Source: Pseudomonadota bacterium
GTDB taxonomy: Bacteria; Pseudomonadota; Gammaproteobacteria; Steroidobacterales; JBCBZW01
Length of the DNA stretch: 53,130 nt
Direction of reading: 5' to 3'
Assembly: GCA_039193195.1 (NCBI GenBank)
Contig: JBCCWS010000039.1
Location: forward strand, 1-53,130
Below are positions 52,978 through 53,130 of this stretch, piece by piece. Below the pieces are notes generated by a model. That model was not told the origin of the DNA. It saw only the letters and a list, made by a program, of their open reading frames with translations, and searched no databases. The translations under genes and the position numbers were made by a program. The stretch's first letter is position 1, and each line of letters begins with the position of its first letter.

Positions 52978-53130
52978 CTAGTGTCCTGAGTTAGAAGTTC
53001 GTTGATGAATTCGCACGCGAATTTTTGTCCCTGAGCGCGGCGCGACGACGAGCGTGGCAGGTCCCACGGGAGGAGGAGCAACGTGTTCAGGGGCGAAAAG
53101 GTGCCGCGAAGTCATCAACGAACTTCTAAC
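52978..53130 (-). repeat. Element A, copy 4 (cut by window end)
   Basis: Begins CTAGTGTCCTGAGTTAGAAG and runs to the window edge about 12 bp short of its right end. Same orientation as copy 3, opposite to copies 1 and 2. Confidence 0.85.

Noticed and set aside
127-53130. CRISPR array or direct-repeat array
   Set aside because: The repeats seen are dispersed inverted-repeat elements, not regularly spaced direct repeats, and no cas genes are present.

Overview
The window is GC-rich bacterial chromosome, densely coding, with conserved housekeeping genes (leuS, argE, cls) and typical Gram-negative envelope genes (TonB-dependent receptor, lipoprotein peptidases, LolA-like protein). The gene types and a gamma-type Zur box suggest a free-living, probably aquatic, gammaproteobacterium. 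The lineage is an inference and I cannot name a genus. I saw no tRNA, rRNA, CRISPR array or phage module.

Layout. (1) 386-4807, minus strand: a tight four-gene operon of 7TM-DISM diguanylate cyclase, FAD amine oxidase, a 67-residue peptide and a tetrapyrrole-methylase-fold enzyme. The last two match the precursor and alpha-N-methyltransferase of a split borosin RiPP, and this is the most notable system here. (2) 5081-9809: cardiolipin synthase diverging from an EEP nuclease, a small membrane protein, then a fumarylacetoacetase-like and an MBL-fold gene separated almost exactly by a mobile repeat. (3) 10151-16286, minus: a CTERM-anchored protein, a GntR/serine hydrolase/membrane protein operon, a metallophosphoesterase and a small conserved protein. 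(4) 16701-20378: Dcp-type M3 peptidase, then a metal cassette of HupE-like permease, divergent cysteine-rich ArsR sensor and a 33-residue metallothionein-like peptide. (5) 20960-31058: S9 peptidase, leuS, M19 dipeptidase, a large BNR/VPS10-type protein and a LolA-like protein. (6) 31321-39767: a zinc-homeostasis block of WD40 protein, COG0523 GTPase, decayed DUF1636 gene, Zur box, zur, sufE, a 48-residue membrane peptide, znuCBA, DUF6702 protein and a second HupE. (7) 39815-52808: serine hydrolase, beta-helix protein, DUF3311/SSS/argE operon, TonB receptor, an acyltransferase plus haem-oxygenase-like diiron enzyme pair, and an S10 carboxypeptidase.

Two families of short non-coding inverted-repeat elements recur: A, about 165 bp with 4 copies, and B, about 93-158 bp with 4 copies. 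Both are bounded by CTAG, fitting MITEs moved by an IS630/Tc1-type transposase with a TA target. Every copy lies at or within about 40 bp of a stop codon. Element sequence supplies the stop codon of the FAH gene and overlaps that of zur. The window begins and ends with A-B composites in inverted orientation.

Working picture: the borosin operon probably makes a backbone-N-methylated peptide under or alongside c-di-GMP signalling. The zinc block couples sensing (Zur), uptake (ZnuABC, HupE) and allocation (COG0523). The ArsR/Cys-peptide cassette would handle metal excess. Starts were moved where a ribosome binding site or signal peptide supported it.
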